Positions 16,253 through 25,008 of a DNA stretch of 64,000 nt are shown in pieces (within the stretch, counting starts at the first letter, position 1; every line of letters starts with the position of its first letter). The notes under the pieces are model-generated. The model saw nothing but the letters and a program-made list of their open reading frames with translations. It was not told the origin of the DNA and made no database searches. This stretch comes from Alteripontixanthobacter muriae (lineage in GTDB: Bacteria; Pseudomonadota; Alphaproteobacteria; Sphingomonadales; Sphingomonadaceae). The translations under genes and the position numbers were made by a program. The stretch lies in assembly GCF_013336795.1 (NCBI RefSeq), contig NZ_JAAFZT010000005.1, positions 1 through 64,000 on the forward strand, read 5' to 3'.

Positions 16253-17596
16253 CTACTCCGCCGGGTCAGCCTCGATCGGCGCAAAAGCACCGCCCGGAAC
16301 GGCGCTGGCCGCCGGCGACACTACACCGTCTGCCGAACGGCTGCTGATGCCGAATATCCAGTCGTCACCGCGTACGCCTTCCAGCCGCGCGCTGGTGGCC
16401 GCAACATTGGCGATGACCGGCTCTTCATCCCAATAAGGCTGGTCGGGCCGCCGTTGCCAGATCGTGTAGCCGGTGGCGCCCTCGACAGGCTCCCATTTCA
16501 GATCGGTATAGGTCTGTACCGCCGCCTCTGCTGTCGATGCTGGCGGCATTGCGGCACGGGCCAGACGATCCAGAGCGCGCACGTTCAACTGCGTCACCTT
16601 GGCGAGGTAGGGGAAGTCCATCTCGTCAACTGTGTCGCCATAGGTGACGCCATCCTCGACCCGCAGATCCTGGTGCTGATGTTCGTAATCCTCGACCGCG
16701 ACGGAAAAGCGGACTGCCGGATATCCTTTTTCCAGAAACGGTATCTGGTCGCCGCCCCGGCCCATGCGATCGGTTCGCCAGATCTGCCGGACATCGAGGC
16801 CGCCCTCGGTCTCTTCGGCAAGGTCGTCCAGCCAGCGGGAAAGGTTGCGACTGGGACTGTCGTTCTCGCCGCCATCTTGGCGCTGCGCAGCACCGATCGC
16901 GTCGGTCAGATCGGCACGCGGTCCTTCGGAAAAGACGCGGACATGCTCCGCATCGCAAATGCCGTCCGAACCACAGCTGTTGCCGACGACATCATTGTTC
17001 AGCACCGCCTTCACGGTCCAGCCCTGCTCCTCTGCGTAATCGGCAAGCAACTGCCCGCCATACAGGCCCTGCTCCTCGCCAGACAGCAGTGCGTAGACGA
17101 TGGTGCCGGGGTAGCTGGTCTGGCTGAGGGCCCGAGCCGCCTCGATCACCAGAGCCGTCCCGCTAGCATCGTCATTTGCGCCCGGCGCATCGCTGGTAAA
17201 ATCGGATACGTCGCTGACCCGGCTGTCGATGTGTCCCTGCACGATGACCACTTCATCGGGGCGTTCCGTGCCGCGCTGGATAGCGACGACATTGACGAGG
17301 CGGGTCGGCTGCGGGATACGGCGGCCTTCGACGATCCGTTCCGGCGTCACGATTTCCAGACAATCGCCGCACCGGGCGGCAATCTGCCGAAACTGGGCCT
17401 CGCCCCAACGCCGCGCCGCGCCGATGCCCCGCGTGTCGCTGTCCTGTTCCGACAAAGTGTGCCTTGTGCCGAAGGACACGAGCTTTTCGACATCGGAACG
17501 CAGGCGTTCTGCCGATACACCGGCGGCGGGGTCGGTATCCTGTGCTGCAGCGGGGAAGGAGATGAGGGCGGCAGTGGCGAGAAGAAGCTTTTTCAT
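16253..17596 (-). CDS. Secreted M28-family zinc peptidase
   Basis: About 447 residues from MKKLLLATAALISFPAAAQ, a Sec signal peptide; a nine-residue longer start at 17623 would spoil it. Zinc ligands are visible: VIVQGHIDSR, GANDDASGTA and LLSGEEQGLYGG, followed by later Asp and His residues (NDVVGN, YEHQHQDLRV). Bacterial M28 members are aminopeptidases or carboxypeptidases. The C-terminal 100 residues (from about 350) look like a fibronectin-type extension with WQRRPDQPYWDEEP. It is probably periplasmic or extracellular. The substrate is unknown. Confidence 0.88.
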   Translation of the reverse strand: MKKLLLATAALISFPAAAQDTDPAAGVSAERLRSDVEKLVSFGTRHTLSEQDSDTRGIGAARRWGEAQFRQIAARCGDCLEIVTPERIVEGRRIPQPTRLVNVVAIQRGTERPDEVVIVQGHIDSRVSDVSDFTSDAPGANDDASGTALVIEAARALSQTSYPGTIVYALLSGEEQGLYGGQLLADYAEEQGWTVKAVLNNDVVGNSCGSDGICDAEHVRVFSEGPRADLTDAIGAAQRQDGGENDSPSRNLSRWLDDLAEETEGGLDVRQIWRTDRMGRGGDQIPFLEKGYPAVRFSVAVEDYEHQHQDLRVEDGVTYGDTVDEMDFPYLAKVTQLNVRALDRLARAAMPPASTAEAAVQTYTDLKWEPVEGATGYTIWQRRPDQPYWDEEPVIANVAATSARLEGVRGDDWIFGISSRSADGVVSPAASAVPGGAFAPIEADPAE

Positions 17597-17641
17597 AGCC
17601 CGCTTTTCCCGCCAAACCCGCACAATTGCAAGGCCTCGTTG

Positions 17642-19183
17642 TCAGTAGGCCCGGGCCAGCAGGATCCGCTCGGTTGCAGGCGCGCCGGTGAAAATGCAGC
17701 TGCCGTCCGCGGCATCAGATCCCATCGGAACATTGCGGATAGTCAGTTTCAGCGACTTCAACCGCTCCACCACCTGATCCAGCGCAGCACCGGTCGGCTT
17801 GGCCCATTGCACCTCCACCCAGCCCGGATATTTCCCGTTGCTGGCGAAGAAATCCGACACGGCGTCGAAACTTTCCAGCCCTCTCGTGATATTCGCCTCG
17901 CGACGTTCTTCCGCTTGCCGGAACAGTTCGCCCTGCACCTCTTCCAGAAGGCGAGGGACATCGTCTGCCGCCGCTGCAACAGAAGGCGCAGCAAAGTCAG
18001 GCTTGCCGTTTTCCGCCCAAAGGCGGTCACGCCGCAGAAGGCTTACGGTTCCAGCTTCCATGTCGCGGCCGCCGACTTCGATGATGATCGGCGCTCCCTT
18101 GCGGACCCAATCCCAACGCTTCGCCGCCGCCTTGCCGGGTTTGCGGTCCAGCAAAACGCGAACGGGCTCGCCCAGAGCCGTCTTGCCGGCGAACTTGCTG
18201 CGCAGATCCTCGCAATAGTCGAGCAGTGCCTCATCTTCCGGCTTGTCGCGCAGCATCGGCAGGATGATCACCTGCCATGGCGCGATGCGTGGCGGCACGC
18301 GCAAGCCGTCGTCATCGCCATGAACCATGATCACGCCGCCGATCATTCGGGTTGAGACGCCCCAGCTGGTCGTGTGGCACAGCGCCTGCTGACCTTCGCG
18401 ATCTTGGTACCGGATGTTGGCCGCTTCGGAAAAGTTGGTGCCGAGATAATGGCTGGTGCCGGCCTGCAACGCCTTGCCGTCCTGCATCATTGCCTCGATC
18501 GACCAGGTTTCGACCGCTCCGGGGAAACGTTCGTTCTCGGGCTTCTCGCCAGCTATGACGGGCAGCGCCAGGTCCTCTTCCGCGCAGGCGCGATAAACTT
18601 CCAGCATCCGCAGCGTGTGCTCGCGCGCCTCTGCCTCGTCGGCATGCGCGGTGTGCCCTTCCTGCCAGAGGAATTCGGTCGTCCGCAGAAACATGCGCGT
18701 CCGCATTTCCCACCGCACGACATTCGCCCACTGGTTCGTGAGCAGCGGCAGATCGCGCCAGCTCTGCACCCAACGCGCCATCGCATCGCCGAAGATGGTT
18801 TCGGATGTGGGGCGCACGACCAGCGGCTCCTCCAGCTTCGCTTCGGGATCGGGCATGAGTCCCCCTTTACCGTCCGCGATCAGCCGGTGGTGGGTGACGA
18901 CCGCCATTTCCTTGGCAAAGCCCTCTACGTGTTCCGCCTCACGCTCGAAGTTCGACAGCGGGATGAAGATCGGAAAATAGCAATTCTCGTGTCCGGTCGC
19001 CTTGATCCGGTCGTCCAGCAGACGCTGGATCCGCTCCCAGATGCCGTAGCCCCAAGGCTTGATGACCATGCAGCCGCGTACGCCGGATTCCTCTGCCAGA
19101 TCGGCGGCGGAGATTACTTCCTGGTACCATTGCGCGAAATCATCGGCTCGGCGTGCGGTAAGGGCGTGGCGTATGTTGGACAC
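17642..19183 (-). CDS. proS: Prolyl-tRNA synthetase, short eukaryote/archaeal-like type
   Basis: A 513-residue class II synthetase. Motif 2 is in VVRWEMRTRMFLRTTEFLWQ, the substrate loop in HTAHADEAEAREH, and motif 3 appears around TRMIGGVIMVHGDDDGL. It lacks the roughly 180-residue insertion editing domain of typical bacterial ProS and ends with a C-terminal tyrosine (LLARAY), as in type 3 enzymes. The lack of INS implies that mischarged alanine is cleared elsewhere. phaR lies 65 bases upstream on the same strand. Confidence 0.93.
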   Translation of the reverse strand: MSNIRHALTARRADDFAQWYQEVISAADLAEESGVRGCMVIKPWGYGIWERIQRLLDDRIKATGHENCYFPIFIPLSNFEREAEHVEGFAKEMAVVTHHRLIADGKGGLMPDPEAKLEEPLVVRPTSETIFGDAMARWVQSWRDLPLLTNQWANVVRWEMRTRMFLRTTEFLWQEGHTAHADEAEAREHTLRMLEVYRACAEEDLALPVIAGEKPENERFPGAVETWSIEAMMQDGKALQAGTSHYLGTNFSEAANIRYQDREGQQALCHTTSWGVSTRMIGGVIMVHGDDDGLRVPPRIAPWQVIILPMLRDKPEDEALLDYCEDLRSKFAGKTALGEPVRVLLDRKPGKAAAKRWDWVRKGAPIIIEVGGRDMEAGTVSLLRRDRLWAENGKPDFAAPSVAAAADDVPRLLEEVQGELFRQAEERREANITRGLESFDAVSDFFASNGKYPGWVEVQWAKPTGAALDQVVERLKSLKLTIRNVPMGSDAADGSCIFTGAPATERILLARAY

Positions 19184-19248
19184 TCGAAAAGTACTCGTTC
19201 TGAAGAATTGCTGGAAAGGCAGCCCGGCTTTCAGCCAGAATGGAAAGC

Positions 19249-19821
19249 TTAGCTGTCCATCTCATCGAGGCGCTTCTGCATTGCCGCCATCTGTTCGCGC
19301 AGTGCGGTCAGGTCGTCTGAAGATGAAGGATTGTCGCCCGGCCTTTCTTCAGTCGCCTCGTCAGCGGAAACGCCCCGCGGCATGAAGGCTTCGCTCGCTG
19401 CCCTCATCATCGCCATGTTCGTTTCCGCCATGCGCGACAGCGGATTGCCCGTGCCGACGCCGGTCTGGAACGCCGACTGGAACTTTGCCTGGTGCTGGCG
19501 GAAATTGGCCATGCTGGCTTCAAGATAATGCGGCATCATCGCCTGCATCGAATTGCCATACATCGAGATCAGCTGGCGAAGGAAGCTGACGGGCAGCATA
19601 TGTTCGCCGTTGGCTTCTTCCTCCATGATGATCTGGGTGAGGATCGAATGCGTGATGTCGTCGCCTGATTTGGCATCGAGTACCTGGAAATCGACGCCCT
19701 CCCGCGTCATGCGCGCCAGATCGTCCAAGGTGATATAGCTGGAGGAACTCGTGTTATAGAGCCGCCGGTTGGCGTATTTCTTGATGATTACCGGGCCGTC
19801 GCCGGATTTACCCTTGGCCAT
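19249..19821 (-). CDS. phaR: PHA synthesis repressor PhaR
   Basis: A 190-residue regulator of polyhydroxyalkanoate storage. The N-terminal DNA-binding domain reads VIIKKYANRRLYNTSSSSYI and LDDLARMTREGVDFQVLDAK. The central domain (SILTQIIMEEEANGEHMLPV, then MYGNSMQAMMPHYLEASM) binds PHA or contributes to assembly. The C-terminus has a coiled-coil-like LREQMAAMQKRLDEMDS. By family knowledge it represses phasin and its own gene until PHA granules titrate it. No PHA synthase gene lies in the window. Confidence 0.93.
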   Translation of the reverse strand: MAKGKSGDGPVIIKKYANRRLYNTSSSSYITLDDLARMTREGVDFQVLDAKSGDDITHSILTQIIMEEEANGEHMLPVSFLRQLISMYGNSMQAMMPHYLEASMANFRQHQAKFQSAFQTGVGTGNPLSRMAETNMAMMRAASEAFMPRGVSADEATEERPGDNPSSSDDLTALREQMAAMQKRLDEMDS

Positions 19822-19894
19822 CTTGCGCGTCCCTTTTGCATTGCGTCACAAGGCATTTAGCACTTGCAGCATCAACTAGGCAACTGGGCGCGGT

Positions 19895-20935
19895 TCACCG
19901 CAGGCGATGGCCGATGCCGGTGAGCAATTCATATTGCGATAGCCCGCATCGCTGCGCGGCACCGGGAAGGTCAAAGGGAATGTCGAGCCAATCGCCCTCC
20001 TGCAAATCCGGTGCATTCGTCAGATCCACCACGACCATGTCCATCGATACCTTGCCGATCAGCGGCAGCACGCGTCCGTCATGCGCCAGAGCCTCTCCGC
20101 CCCTGCTGCGCAGAAAACCGTCGGCATAACCGATTGAGACGATTCCCGAAGGCATGACGTGGTCGGCGGTGTAGGTTCCATTGTAGCCAACCTTGTCGCC
20201 AGGCTTCAGATCGCGACGAAGCAACAGGGCGGCCTGAGGATAAGCGACCTGCCGAATTTGGGCCGTCAATTCGGGCCGGGGTACACCGCCGTACAGCGCG
20301 AGGCCTGGCCTGGTGAGATCGAAGACGTAATCCTGCCCAATCGCGATTCCCGCACTGTTGGCGAGGCTGTACCGGTCTGCCTTCACCATCGACCGTGCTC
20401 GCCGGAACTGTACCAATTGCCGATGATTATCCGGGCTTTGCTCATCGGCAGAAGCCAGATGCGACATGAGTGTGTTTATTTCGAGCTCGGCCACAAGGGG
20501 ATCGGAAAGATCCTCCATCGAAAGCCCGAGTCTGTTGATGCCGGAATCCACCATGACGTCACAAGGGCCGCCCCCTGCCGCTGCCCAGACCCTGGCCTGA
20601 TGAAGTGAATTGATGATCGGCCGCGCGCCAATCGCGCGAGCATATTCCGCCTCGGCTGCGCTGATCGGCCCATGCAGCACGGAAATGGACGCTGCGGGAA
20701 CATGCCGGGCGACATCGGCGACTTCGCTCCAATGCGCGACGAAGAAATCGCGAGCGCCCGCTTTGCGCAAGACAGGGACGCACCTGTCCACCCCCAGGCC
20801 GTAACAATCTGCCTTGACTGCAGCACCAGCCCTGCCCGGTGCCGACATACTGTCCAGATGGCGCCAATTCGCAGCAAGGGCATTGCTATCGAGATTGACG
20901 CGTAACGTGGCTGGGGGCGGCACGATGTCATTCAT
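19895..20935 (-). CDS. alr: Alanine racemase
   Basis: A PLP enzyme making D-alanine for peptidoglycan. The PLP lysine is in RAGAAVKADCYGLG, the catalytic tyrosine region in KVGYNGTYTADHV, and the C-terminal domain has GKVSMDMVVVDLT. I start at MNDIVPPPATLRVNLDSNAL (20935), eight bases inside the MFS gene's end; the longer start at 20986 adds residues unlike the family. About 346 residues, slightly short but complete. Coupling with the MFS gene is suggested by the overlap. Confidence 0.92.
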   Translation of the reverse strand: MNDIVPPPATLRVNLDSNALAANWRHLDSMSAPGRAGAAVKADCYGLGVDRCVPVLRKAGARDFFVAHWSEVADVARHVPAASISVLHGPISAAEAEYARAIGARPIINSLHQARVWAAAGGGPCDVMVDSGINRLGLSMEDLSDPLVAELEINTLMSHLASADEQSPDNHRQLVQFRRARSMVKADRYSLANSAGIAIGQDYVFDLTRPGLALYGGVPRPELTAQIRQVAYPQAALLLRRDLKPGDKVGYNGTYTADHVMPSGIVSIGYADGFLRSRGGEALAHDGRVLPLIGKVSMDMVVVDLTNAPDLQEGDWLDIPFDLPGAAQRCGLSQYELLTGIGHRLR

Positions 20936-22544
20936 CGGCGACAAAGTCCCGCGGCGGCCCTCCGGGAAGGCCCCACAAGCCCACAATCAGTCCGAAAGCT
21001 ACGACGACCCAGGTGTACCAGAGCCCGGAATAGGCATCGCCGGTCGTGGCGATGATGTAACCTGCAATCAGCGGCAGAAAACCGCCGAGGTAACCTGCGC
21101 CGATGTGGTAGGGAATGGACATGGAACTGTAGCGGATCTTCGGCGGAAACATTTCGGCCAGCAGCGCGGCGACAGATCCGTAAGTAAGCGCCGACAGACC
21201 GCCGAGACACAGCAGCAGCGCGACAATCCCAAGGATGTTGGCAGGCGGCGGCACCTGGGTTGAAAAGTCGTATCCTGCTTCCCCCAGCCACATCCGCACG
21301 GCGCTCCTGCGCTCGGCATCCGCAAGACCTGCATAGGTGTACGCCGTGGAGCCAATGCTCAGAACCGGATCCGCGCCTGGTACCTGATCGTATGGCACTC
21401 CGAGCGCCGTAAGGTCCGACAGCAGCCGACCGCAGGGGGTTGCCTGCTCGTCGGCGAAGGCATCGAAGTCGCATCCTGCTCCAGCGACAGTGACCGGAGC
21501 ATTGCGTGCATCGGCGCGCAGGCCGGGGTTTGCGAGCGCTCCGATGCCCCAGAAGATCGGAAATAGCAGCAGGAGGGTCAGAGCCGCACCGATGATGATG
21601 GGTTTTTTCCGGCCGACGCGATCTGACCAGCGCCCCACCAGAAGGTAGAGGCCCATCGATAGAAGCCCGGCGACCAGCATGATTATTTCGACAATTTGCT
21701 CATCCACGCGCATCGGCCCTCGCAGGAAGCTGAGGCCAGAGAAGAACGCGGTGTACCAGATGGTCGTGAGCACACCCGTGACCCCGAACAGGACCACGAA
21801 GATGCGCTTCTTGTTCCCGGGATAGGTGAAGCTTTCCACGAAAGGATTGCTTGCGGTCTCGCCGGCTGCCTTCATCGCCTGGAAAACCGGGCTTTCGCTC
21901 AGTTTCAGGCGCATCCACAAGGAGATGCCCAGCAGGATGATCGACAGGAGAAACGGAATACGCCAGCCCCAATCCGCAAAATCGTCGGCTGGGATGAGAA
22001 AGCGGCAGGCGATCACGACAAGGATGGACAGGACGAACCCGCCCACGACGCTCGCCTGGATAAAAGCGGTGTAGAAGCCGCGCTTTTCTTTGGGCGCATG
22101 TTCAGCGACATAGATCGCCGCGCCGCCGTATTCTCCGCCTAGAGCGAGGCCCTGAAGGATGCGCAGCAGGATCACTATAGCCGGCGCTGCAAGGCCAATA
22201 GTTGCGGCGCTCGGCACCAGTCCCACACCGGCGGTGGCCACGCCCATCAGCGTTACCGTGACCAGAAACGTGTATTTCCGGCCCAATCGGTCGCCCAGAA
22301 AGCCGAAGAGGATCGCTCCGAGCGGGCGAAAGCCAAACCCGACCGCAAATCCCGCCCATACGAGCAGCAGCTGCAGCGTTGCGTTATCAGATGGAAAGAA
22401 TGCCGCGCCGATCAGCGATGCCAGCGTTCCATAGATGAAGAAGTCGTACCATTCGAATATGGTGCCGGCAGAGCTTGCCGCGATGACGAGGCGGATTTCC
22501 TTCGCGCTCGGTTCGCGCATTGCTGGTGCTTCGCCGCCCGTCAT
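20928..22544 (-). CDS. MFS transporter, metabolite:H+ symporter type
   Basis: A 538-residue 12-helix carrier. SAGTIFEWYDFFIYGTLASL and GDRLGRKYTFLVTVTL (loop 2-3 signature) place it in the MHS branch with proline/betaine and dicarboxylate symporters. A charged, soluble stretch of about 100 residues (roughly 340-445, including two Cys: AGAGCDFDAF, ATPCGRLLSD) interrupts the C-terminal half before the last helices; most MHS carriers lack it. Substrate cannot be named. The stop overlaps the alr start. Confidence 0.85.
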   Translation of the reverse strand: MTGGEAPAMREPSAKEIRLVIAASSAGTIFEWYDFFIYGTLASLIGAAFFPSDNATLQLLLVWAGFAVGFGFRPLGAILFGFLGDRLGRKYTFLVTVTLMGVATAGVGLVPSAATIGLAAPAIVILLRILQGLALGGEYGGAAIYVAEHAPKEKRGFYTAFIQASVVGGFVLSILVVIACRFLIPADDFADWGWRIPFLLSIILLGISLWMRLKLSESPVFQAMKAAGETASNPFVESFTYPGNKKRIFVVLFGVTGVLTTIWYTAFFSGLSFLRGPMRVDEQIVEIIMLVAGLLSMGLYLLVGRWSDRVGRKKPIIIGAALTLLLLFPIFWGIGALANPGLRADARNAPVTVAGAGCDFDAFADEQATPCGRLLSDLTALGVPYDQVPGADPVLSIGSTAYTYAGLADAERRSAVRMWLGEAGYDFSTQVPPPANILGIVALLLCLGGLSALTYGSVAALLAEMFPPKIRYSSMSIPYHIGAGYLGGFLPLIAGYIIATTGDAYSGLWYTWVVVAFGLIVGLWGLPGGPPRDFVADE

Positions 22545-22591
22545 TTAGGTCATCCCCCGCCGCTGTTCCTTCCGGCTAAGGAGCCTTACCT

Positions 22592-23017
22592 TTAGGGCTT
22601 CGCCTTGCAAAGCGCATCCGACGCCGCTTTCCACGAGAGCGCGATGACCCCGTGCCGGGCAGGATATTCCCGCGCACCTTCCAGCACCGCTATCCCGGGC
22701 CAAACGGGCTGGTCCGCTTTGCCTGACAGCCAATCTTCAACGGCTTTGGTCGCATCTTGAATTGCGGCTGCGTCCGCCGTTAGGGCACCGGATGCAAAAA
22801 TCGCCGCCGCCGCCTGGCCGACGGCGCAAGCGCTGACCATCATGCCGAGTTTTTCGATCCGGCCCGCATCGTCGCAAGTCAGCCCGATCGCAACCGCGCT
22901 GCCGCAAGTGCGGGAGTGCGCCGTGGAGCGCCAAAGCAGATCTTCTGTCAGCGGGTAATCTGCGAGTGACACGGCAAGCCCGAGTAGTTCGGGCGTATAG
23001 AGGCGGACCGCTGACAT
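22592..23017 (-). CDS. Fe-S cluster assembly scaffold, IscU/NifU-like
   Basis: About 141 residues from MSAVRLYTPELLGLAVSLAD (start at 23017, five bases before the cvpA stop); a longer frame to 23173 lies in cvpA coding sequence and is not needed. Cysteines occur at SRTCGSAVAI, MVSACAVGQA and SDALCKAKP, the spacing of the three scaffold ligands in COG0822 proteins. It probably assembles or carries Fe-S clusters in the cytoplasm. Gene context (cvpA upstream) is not informative. Confidence 0.78.
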   Translation of the reverse strand: MSAVRLYTPELLGLAVSLADYPLTEDLLWRSTAHSRTCGSAVAIGLTCDDAGRIEKLGMMVSACAVGQAAAAIFASGALTADAAAIQDATKAVEDWLSGKADQPVWPGIAVLEGAREYPARHGVIALSWKAASDALCKAKP

Positions 23018-23022
23018 CTCGT

Positions 23023-23556
23023 TCACGTAACTTCTTCGCTGGCGTCCGTTTCTTCGCCACGCACCGCGTCCCGGCGTTCCTTGATCATCTGCACCAAAGC
23101 GTCGGCTCCGGCGTTCACTGCTGAATAGCTTCGCGCAGAAGTGATCCACGTCGGCCGTCCGGCCACGCCCCAAAGGGTGTCATATCCCAGAACCAGCAGC
23201 GAGAATGCGGCAACAACAATTATCGCGCCCTTTATCGCCCCGAATCCGAAGCCGAGCACCCGGTCGATCGGGCCGAGGATTGACGCCCGTGAAGTGCTGC
23301 CCGCCCAGCTGGCGATCAGCTTCATCGCGGCATAGGGGATCAGCAGCAGGATCGCGAAGGCGAGTACGGCGGCGCCAGATGGCGTCCCGATCTTGGGCGA
23401 GAGCCAGTCATACAGCGGAGTGTGAAGATAATGTATCGAAAACAGCGCAAGGATCCATGCCGCCAGCGACAGCACCTCCTGCACGAAACCGCGCAGGAAC
23501 CCACCGACGGCCGCCACGCCGACGATAATCAGAACGATGATATCGAAGCCCGTCAT
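23023..23556 (-). CDS. cvpA: CvpA family membrane protein
   Basis: A 177-residue inner-membrane protein with four predicted helices: FDIIVLIIVGVAAVGGFLRG, VLSLAAWILALFSIHYL, GAAVLAFAILLLIPYAAMKL and GAIIVVAAFSLLVLGYDTL. The intervening SRASILGPIDRVLGFGFGA is the CvpA signature. The C-terminal 50 residues are cytoplasmic and charged. The family is linked to envelope integrity and colicin V production. It follows radA by 14 bases on the same strand, a conserved neighbourhood in this order. Confidence 0.9.
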   Translation of the reverse strand: MTGFDIIVLIIVGVAAVGGFLRGFVQEVLSLAAWILALFSIHYLHTPLYDWLSPKIGTPSGAAVLAFAILLLIPYAAMKLIASWAGSTSRASILGPIDRVLGFGFGAIKGAIIVVAAFSLLVLGYDTLWGVAGRPTWITSARSYSAVNAGADALVQMIKERRDAVRGEETDASEEVT

Positions 23557-23570
23557 TTCGCCTTCGCAGA

Positions 23571-24938
23571 TTAGTCCTGCTTGATCACCCGGTCAACGAG
23601 GTTGGCGAGTTGCTTGACCCCGTGGTAGTTAAGATCCGGTGAACCCGCGCTTGCGTCTGCGGGGCCAAAGCCCCTGCCGAAGCCCAGTTTCGCCGCTTCT
23701 CGCAGACGTAGCGAAGAATGAGCTACCGGCCGCACCTCACCTGCAAGCGAGACTTCCCCGAACCAGACGCTGTTCTTGGGTAAAGCCCGATCGGACAGCG
23801 CCGAGACCAGAGCCGCTGCGACGGCCAGATCGGCGGCAGGATCCGTCAGGCGGTACCCACCCGCCACGTTCAGATATACCTCGGCCGAACTGAAATTCAG
23901 CCCGCACCGCGATTCGAGCACCGCCAGAAGCATGGCGAGCCGGCCGCCGTCCCAGCCCACGACAGCGCGCCTTGGCGTAGCCCCGGATTGCAGGCGAACG
24001 ATGAGCGCCTGCACCTCGATCAGGACAGGCCGCGTTCCTTCGAGCGCAGGGAACACTGCGCTACCTGCCAGCGGTTCGTCACGCCCGGACAGGAACAGCA
24101 TGGACGGATTGGCTACCTCTTCCAGGCCCGCACCCTCCATGGCGAACACGCCAATTTCATCCACAGCACCAAAGCGATTTTTCAGGGCACGCAGGATGCG
24201 GTATTGATGGCTCCGTTCACCCTCGAAGCTCATCACCACGTCAACCATATGTTCGAGCACCCGGGGACCGGCGATGCTGCCGTCCTTCGTCACATGGCCA
24301 ACCAGGACCATCGCAACGCCGTTCTCCTTCGCATAACGGATCAATTCAAACGCGCAGCCGCGAACCTGGCTCACCGTTCCCGGCGCGCCCTCGATCGTAT
24401 CGGAATGCATCGTCTGAATGGAATCGATGACCAGGAGAGCCGGCGGCTCCATGGTGCCCAGTGTCGTCAGAATGTCCCGTACTGACGTCGCAGCGGCAAG
24501 CTTCAAGGGTGCATCCGCCAGTCCCAGGCGTGCGGCTCGCATGCGGACCTGCCCCGCAGCCTCCTCTCCGCTTACATAGACAGTCTCGCCGCCCGCCTTG
24601 GCGATCTTCGCCGCCGCCTGCAGGAGAAGAGTGGATTTGCCGATGCCCGGATCGCCGCCCATCAATATGGCCGATCCCGGCACCAGCCCGCCACCGAGCG
24701 CCCGGTCGAATTCGGCGAGGCCAGTCGGACGCCGCTTCAGTTCCTCGCCCGGGGCGTCAAGCTTCACGAATTCGACCGGACGCCCTCCGCTGGACAGATC
24801 GTGCTTCTGCGAGAAAACGGTCGCGGGCGCATCCTCCATCAGCGTGTTCCATTCGGCACAGTCGCCGCACTGACCCTGCCAGCGATGTGCAACGCTGCCG
24901 CAAGCCTGGCAGATATATCGACGTTTCGTTTTAGCCAT
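23571..24938 (-). CDS. radA: DNA repair protein RadA
   Basis: About 455 residues from MAKTKRRYICQACGSVAHRW. The N-terminal zinc finger uses CQAC and CGDC, followed by the RecA-like ATPase (Walker A GGDPGIGKSTLLLQAA near 100; Walker B LLVIDSIQTMHS), the RadA-specific KNRFG motif (LKNRFGAVDEIGVF), and a C-terminal Lon-protease-like domain without a catalytic serine. It promotes branch migration in recombination. The upstream frame to 25010 overlaps the divergent patatin-like gene and was trimmed. Confidence 0.95.
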   Translation of the reverse strand: MAKTKRRYICQACGSVAHRWQGQCGDCAEWNTLMEDAPATVFSQKHDLSSGGRPVEFVKLDAPGEELKRRPTGLAEFDRALGGGLVPGSAILMGGDPGIGKSTLLLQAAAKIAKAGGETVYVSGEEAAGQVRMRAARLGLADAPLKLAAATSVRDILTTLGTMEPPALLVIDSIQTMHSDTIEGAPGTVSQVRGCAFELIRYAKENGVAMVLVGHVTKDGSIAGPRVLEHMVDVVMSFEGERSHQYRILRALKNRFGAVDEIGVFAMEGAGLEEVANPSMLFLSGRDEPLAGSAVFPALEGTRPVLIEVQALIVRLQSGATPRRAVVGWDGGRLAMLLAVLESRCGLNFSSAEVYLNVAGGYRLTDPAADLAVAAALVSALSDRALPKNSVWFGEVSLAGEVRPVAHSSLRLREAAKLGFGRGFGPADASAGSPDLNYHGVKQLANLVDRVIKQD

Positions 24939-25008
24939 TCCGAGCGAATTAGCAGAACATAGGTGGAACGCAATTGCCCCCGGCAGAAATCCCCGGCAAA
25001 AGACCGGC

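Noticed and set aside
16454-18355. A 633-codon plus-strand frame
   Set aside because: It is antisense to the M28 peptidase and proS genes; long shadow frames are expected in high-G+C DNA.
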